Below the pieces are notes generated by a model. That model had not been told where the DNA came from. It searched no databases and was given only the letters and a program-made list of their open reading frames with translations. Of a DNA stretch of 64,000 nucleotides, positions 59,943-64,000 are shown piece after piece (the first letter of the stretch is position 1; each line of letters starts with the position of its first letter). The stretch lies in the NCBI RefSeq assembly GCF_900107975.1, contig NZ_FNVF01000002.1, positions 263,178-327,177 of the forward strand. Direction: 5' to 3'. The translations under genes were made by a program, and so were the position numbers. Source of the DNA: Paenibacillus sp. UNC499MF (GTDB lineage Bacteria > Bacillota > Bacilli > Paenibacillales > NBRC-103111).

Positions 59943-61604
59943 ATGAAGGAAAAGATAGTTGGGCCGGCTAGGCGGGCCTTTATGGCGGCCGGCCTGCTGT
60001 GCCTGCTCGTCATCCTGGGAGGACTGTTTCCCCGGGAGGCGTTTGCGCACGCGATTCTGACCGGGACGGATCCCGCTCCGAACAGCACGCTCGCGCAGGC
60101 GCCGGAACAGATCAAGCTGACCTTTAACGAACCGCTCGAAGAAGGCGTCTACTATATACGCGTTCTTGATCAGTCCGGGGCGAAGGTTACGGATAATGCG
60201 GCCGAGATGACGAAAGACCGGACGGGGATCTTTCTGAGGCTGCCGAAGCTGGAAGACGGGCTTTACGTGGTGTCTTACCACGTCATCTCCGGCGACGGCC
60301 ACCCGGTGGGCGGCAGTTATCCGCTCACGGTCGGCAAAGCGGCGCCCGCTGCCGGAAGCGGGGAGACGGGTGGCACGGGCGGCACGTCCACAGGGCACAA
60401 TCATAGTCTCGGCAGCTCCGGCGTAGACGGGATGATCCAATATTTGGCGCGCGGTCTATGGTATGCGGCGATGCTCGGGCTGACCGGCTGGCTGCTCTGG
60501 AGGCGTTCCGCATCCGGCCGCAGGCTCCCGGGAGACGTTTCCGCGAAATGGACGCTGAATCTGCAGCGGTTTTACCTGGTCGCTCTGCTTTTTGTTATTC
60601 TTACACACGTGGAAGCTCTCCTCGGCGACGGAGGACTTTCCCAGCTCGGCAGTCTGCTGACGGGCACGGGTATCGGCATTTCCTGGCTCGTTTCGCTGGG
60701 CTTGTCTTTGGCGGGTTTCTTGCTGCTGGGACGGGCCGCCTGGCTGGACTATGCCTGGGCGGCATCGCTGCTGGCAGTCAAAGCGCTGTCCGGCCATGCG
60801 GTAACGTTCCCGCCCGTCTGGGCGAGCGTAGCCGCCGATTTTATCCATCTGGCGGCGGCGGCCGTCTGGGTAGGCGGTTTGGCGGCGGCGGCCGCGGTGT
60901 ACCGGAACCGGCGTGAGGAGTTTACCTCCTTCCTGGGACGGTTTTCCAGAGCGGCGCTCTGGTCGATTATCGCGCTTACCGTGAGCGGTGTCGCGCTGAC
61001 GCTGCTGTTCCTGCCGAGCTTGGATATGATCATATATACCCAGTGGGGTATACTGTTACTCATTAAGATCGGCGTCGTCGTGCTTGTCGTAGGGACGGCC
61101 GCCTTCCTGCGCTATACGCTCAAGAACAAGCGGGAGAGGGCGACGGCAAAGCTTTACAAGGTCGATTTCAGCTTTATGCTGGTCATACTGGCCGTGGTCG
61201 GCGTTCTGACGTACTTGTCCCCGGCTCCTCCCAATGAGCCGCTGAGCTGGCACGAGATGGGCAAAAGCGTGCATATGACGGCCGAAGTGTCGCCGAAAGC
61301 GCCAGGCACCAACACGTTCAAAGTGACGGTCTGGGTGCTGGATACGCTGGGGCCGCCCAAGCATGTGCAAATGAACGCCCAGTACGAGCCGAAAGAAGGA
61401 GAGGAGGCCACGCTGGCTCCCATCCAGATTCCGCTGGAGCTTCAAGAGAATCAGGAAAAGAACTGGCTGGAGGGGTACAACATGTACACCTATTACACCC
61501 AGGGCCCTTACCTGCCGCTTCCCGGCAAATGCATGCTGGAAGTCCGGATTATGGACTCCAACGACGACGAGGCGGTTTACAAGAAAGAATTCAGGCTTTA
61601 TTAA
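59943..61604 (+). CDS. ycnJ: CopC-CopD fusion copper protein (YcnJ-like)
   Basis: A protein of about 553 residues. The signal peptide ends at FAHAIL, so the mature protein starts with the copper-binding histidine of CopC, with a second one in VISGDGHPVGGSY. A linker leads to the CopD part with eight or so membrane helices. The last about 120 residues are an extracellular beta domain. It probably imports copper. The YcnI partner is encoded 13 kb to the left, unlike the Bacillus ycnKJI layout. The ATG at 59943 is the likely start; a TTG at 59919 is possible. Confidence 0.9.
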   Translation: MKEKIVGPARRAFMAAGLLCLLVILGGLFPREAFAHAILTGTDPAPNSTLAQAPEQIKLTFNEPLEEGVYYIRVLDQSGAKVTDNAAEMTKDRTGIFLRLPKLEDGLYVVSYHVISGDGHPVGGSYPLTVGKAAPAAGSGETGGTGGTSTGHNHSLGSSGVDGMIQYLARGLWYAAMLGLTGWLLWRRSASGRRLPGDVSAKWTLNLQRFYLVALLFVILTHVEALLGDGGLSQLGSLLTGTGIGISWLVSLGLSLAGFLLLGRAAWLDYAWAASLLAVKALSGHAVTFPPVWASVAADFIHLAAAAVWVGGLAAAAAVYRNRREEFTSFLGRFSRAALWSIIALTVSGVALTLLFLPSLDMIIYTQWGILLLIKIGVVVLVVGTAAFLRYTLKNKRERATAKLYKVDFSFMLVILAVVGVLTYLSPAPPNEPLSWHEMGKSVHMTAEVSPKAPGTNTFKVTVWVLDTLGPPKHVQMNAQYEPKEGEEATLAPIQIPLELQENQEKNWLEGYNMYTYYTQGPYLPLPGKCMLEVRIMDSNDDEAVYKKEFRLY

Positions 61605-61609
61605 ACGGC

Positions 61610-61650
61610 AAAAACAGCCCCTTATGCAGCGAAGCATAAGGGGCTGTTTT
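61610..61650. terminator. Bidirectional intrinsic terminator
   Basis: AAAACAGCCCCTTATGC pairs with GCATAAGGGGCTGTTTT, closing the convergent ycnJ and DUF418 genes. Confidence 0.9.
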
Positions 61651-61703
61651 ATTTGCATTCTGCATTCTATGTCCCGCGCCAGGAGCGAGCCGGAACATTT
61701 CAG

Positions 61704-62897
61704 TCACCGGCTTGCCTTGCGTTCCGGCGACAGGCGGCCGTAGGTCCATTTTCTCCAGACCCACTCGGCGGGCCCGTAACGGAAACGTTTCAGCCAGAAT
61801 GCCGAGAAGGCGATCTGCAGCGGATAAATGACGAGGCAGAGCAAGGTGCCCTGCCACAGGCCGACTTGACCGTATAAGCGGAAGCCGAGGAACAGAACGA
61901 CGCAGAGGACCGTCTGCGTCAAATAATTGGTCAGCGCCATCCGGCCGTAGGGCTGGAGAAACCTGAGCCGCCGCTGCCAGACCGGATCTACGAGCAGCAG
62001 AGCGAGGGAGGCGATGTAGACAAACGCCAGCGTGAACCCGCTCATGTAGACGAGGAAGAATGTCACGAGGCTGAGCCCGGTTTCCGCCCCGGCGGCGTAA
62101 ATGGCGGCGATGGCAGCCAGAAGCGGGATGCTGGCCGCCAGACAGCGGCTGCGGATCGTGCGCCACCGCTCCCGGTGGGCGCTTACGTCATGGAGCAGGC
62201 CGCTCTTGCCGGCGGCAAGCCCCAGCAGGAACATGCCAAGGACGACGGGCAGCAGGGAAAGCTGGCTCGACAGCGAGTCCCATACTTCGCTGCGCCAGTG
62301 CCAGGCCAGCCAGTCGGGCCAGGAGAGCGTCCGGAAAGCATGGAGGCTTGCGGCGGCTTCGGCTTGCGTGTACAAGGGACCGCCCAGCGAGGGATCGATT
62401 CCGCCTCTCACATAGGCGATCACCGCCACGATAAGGGCGGGCAAGCCGAGAATCAGCAGCAGGTAGCCGAGCACGAGAAGGAGTCCCCACGTGCGGACCG
62501 TTTCCGTCCTCATCCGGTAAAAGAAGGGGAGCAGGAAACCTGTAATCGCGTAGAGAGTCAGAATGTCTCCTCTCCACAGAAGCGCCAGATGCAGGAAGCC
62601 GATCAGCAGCAGCGCGAGCAGACGTCTCCGGAACAGGCCGGGGCCGTATCCTTTCTGCTCCGCGCGTGACATGAAGATATAGAAGCCGAGCCCGAACAGG
62701 AAGGAAAAAATCAGATAAAATTTTCCCTGGACGAACAGATCGAACAGCAGCCGGAGCCATCTGTCCGCGCCGTGGTAGACCGCAAATTCACTTCCGCTGA
62801 AGGTCGGCATATTGACCAGGAAAATTCCGAGCAGAGCGAAACCGCGGATAATATCGAGTGCGATGATGCGTTCAGTCCCTGCGGAGGGGCCGATCAT
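61704..62897 (-). CDS. DUF418-family membrane protein
   Basis: About 397 residues with around ten hydrophobic segments. The start IIALDIIRGFALLGIFLVNM and the C-terminal DUF418 region (LQPYGRMALTNYLTQTVLC, FRYGPAEWVWRKWTYG) are typical. Family members are related to membrane acyltransferases but have no proven role. The ATG at 62897 begins near the conserved domain. An ATG at 62948, with GGAGG inside a hairpin upstream, is an alternative. Confidence 0.87.
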   Translation of the reverse strand: MIGPSAGTERIIALDIIRGFALLGIFLVNMPTFSGSEFAVYHGADRWLRLLFDLFVQGKFYLIFSFLFGLGFYIFMSRAEQKGYGPGLFRRRLLALLLIGFLHLALLWRGDILTLYAITGFLLPFFYRMRTETVRTWGLLLVLGYLLLILGLPALIVAVIAYVRGGIDPSLGGPLYTQAEAAASLHAFRTLSWPDWLAWHWRSEVWDSLSSQLSLLPVVLGMFLLGLAAGKSGLLHDVSAHRERWRTIRSRCLAASIPLLAAIAAIYAAGAETGLSLVTFFLVYMSGFTLAFVYIASLALLLVDPVWQRRLRFLQPYGRMALTNYLTQTVLCVVLFLGFRLYGQVGLWQGTLLCLVIYPLQIAFSAFWLKRFRYGPAEWVWRKWTYGRLSPERKASR

Positions 62898-63095
62898 AGA
62901 AGGTACACCGTCCCGTCGTAGCCTGATAGGCGATTTTTTCCTCATCATACGTGAAAGAGCCTCCGGTAGCAAATCGGAGGCTTGGACGGGGGATGGCGTG
63001 CAGGCAAGCAGTATGGGGGAGCCTGGAAGCAGGCCGTATTCCGGCGGCCCGGTTCAATTGAGGTCAGCAGTCCGTTTGAGGCCGTCCCGCCAAGT

Positions 63096-63890
63096 TTAGA
63101 ACAGCGTGAGTGCCCAGAGAATGAACGATGTGGCGGGGACGAGGAGCACCTGGGCCAGAATGGTTCCGGCCAGACGGGACAGCATGAGGAGCCCGAACAT
63201 TTTGTTCACGGCCTCCCGGCTGGCTTTGCCGTGCATCGCCCGGTCCGTCAGCAGTCCGACCTTCGGGTCGATCATCAGCGTCATGATGATGGTGGCGATG
63301 CCGTTGATAAGGGCGGAAGACATGGTGGCCTGCGACTTGTTATCGGGGCTGAACGCCGACGCGTACAAGGCCGACAGGACGCCGACCGTATAGATGGCCG
63401 TAACGACGATATTGAGCACGACGAGGCGTTTGGGCACCCCGCCGATCCGCAGGCGGGAGAGCATCTGCAGGCGCGGCGGGCGCAGATGCTTGCGGGCCTG
63501 CTTGATGCCGTGCACGTTGGCCGTGGCCTTCAGCAGAAGCGGAATGGAGCCGGTTACCTCGAAATGGGCGATCATCCGCGCGGACAAAGAGACGAGCGTC
63601 GGAAACAGCACGATCGCTATGGCCGTTCCGACCGATGCGGACATCAGGACGAAGCGGAACGGGGCCAGCGCCAGATGGGGATCGGTCTGCCCCGCCTGAT
63701 CCGCAATGCCGGAAATCATCAGGCCCTGCACCATGTTCGAGGTCCGCGAGATCAGTACGATCATTCCCGCCAGGGACAGGGCGACAGCCAGTTTGGCGGT
63801 CCGGATTCCCGCCAGCCTGAAGGCGTAGGCGGACGTCTCGGCCGCGTGAATGATCAGGGTGAACAGACAGGCGAGGAGAAGCATGGTCAA
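63096..63890 (-). CDS. amj: Amj-like lipid II flippase (DUF2837)
   Basis: A 264-residue membrane protein resembling Amj (YdaH) of Bacillus. The start LIIHAAETSAYAFRLAGIRT and the regions ISRTSNMVQGLMISG and IDPKVGLLTDRAMHGK match the family. Amj moves the cell wall precursor lipid II across the membrane and backs up MurJ. The TTG at 63890 is preferred because AAAGGAGAG lies 9 bases upstream. An ATG at 63884 is possible. The 80 bases to its right hold no gene before the window ends. Confidence 0.87.
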   Translation of the reverse strand: MTMLLLACLFTLIIHAAETSAYAFRLAGIRTAKLAVALSLAGMIVLISRTSNMVQGLMISGIADQAGQTDPHLALAPFRFVLMSASVGTAIAIVLFPTLVSLSARMIAHFEVTGSIPLLLKATANVHGIKQARKHLRPPRLQMLSRLRIGGVPKRLVVLNIVVTAIYTVGVLSALYASAFSPDNKSQATMSSALINGIATIIMTLMIDPKVGLLTDRAMHGKASREAVNKMFGLLMLSRLAGTILAQVLLVPATSFILWALTLF

Positions 63891-64000
63891 GAGTATCGAC
63901 TCTCCTTTTGAAGAAATGGAATCGCCCCGTCGGTCCGGGTTTGTATGAAGCTCGTACCTGGGCAAGGGTTAAAGGGAAGTCAGTATGATATTCCGCGTTT

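Overview
The window looks like a chromosome segment from a moderately high-GC Firmicute of the Paenibacillaceae (Paenibacillus or Cohnella type). Strong AGGAGG-type ribosome binding sites, ATG/GTG/TTG starts, near-consensus sigma-A promoters, a CcpA-type cre site, LutABC, a YuxG-type rhamnulose-phosphate aldolase/dehydrogenase, YcnI/YcnJ and an Amj-type flippase all point that way. The species assignment is inference.

Bases 1 to about 31,230 hold a long natural-product gene cluster that is already under way at the left edge. It has a dissociated, fatty-acid-synthase-like carrier assembly system: three acyl carrier proteins, two complete ketosynthases, a cysteine-less half ketosynthase, a ketoreductase and two hotdog dehydratase-like proteins. 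Around it are an AMP-forming acyl ligase, a class III aminotransferase, two methyltransferases, a glycosyltransferase, a BtrH-like putative acyltransferase, an M29 peptidase, two alpha/beta hydrolases, an FAD monooxygenase and five PhyH-type Fe/2-oxoglutarate oxygenases. Two of those oxygenases lack the metal-binding aspartate. Several protein families come as intact and degenerate pairs, which suggests heteromeric complexes.

The right half of the cluster (18.2-31.2 kb) encodes homologues of the three puzzling proteins that accompany enediyne polyketide synthases: UnbV (FG-GAP/ASPIC lipoprotein), UnbU (RnfD-like membrane protein, two copies) and UnbL (DUF1702). No iterative type I enediyne synthase is present in the window. 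Between the two UnbU copies lie an S24/LexA-type repressor with twin operators, an AraC regulator and a YqaJ-like nuclease. This combination is the best candidate for an undescribed system.

From 31.3 kb the window becomes ordinary chromosome. It contains rhamnose catabolism (rhaEW, rhaR), lactate utilisation (lutABC with a cre site), a VanY-type carboxypeptidase lipoprotein, small membrane proteins, a DUF6612-like lipoprotein, a sugar-isomerase-like TIM barrel, thyA-dfrA, a Gfo/Idh/MocA oxidoreductase and a 48-49 bp minisatellite. Next come ycnI, a NarL-type two-component pair, a GGDEF-HTH regulator, a TVP38 membrane protein, an orphan PemK/MazF-like protein and the 5-oxoprolinase genes pxpBCA. 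The last part holds a region of small peptides and a structured RNA candidate near 55.2-55.5 kb, a CD3324-like regulator, a receiver plus an Hpt-REC-GGDEF-REC protein, a PhzF-like protein, DUF2203, a CopC-CopD fusion (ycnJ), DUF418 and an Amj-like flippase. No rRNA, tRNA, CRISPR array or intact insertion sequence was seen.
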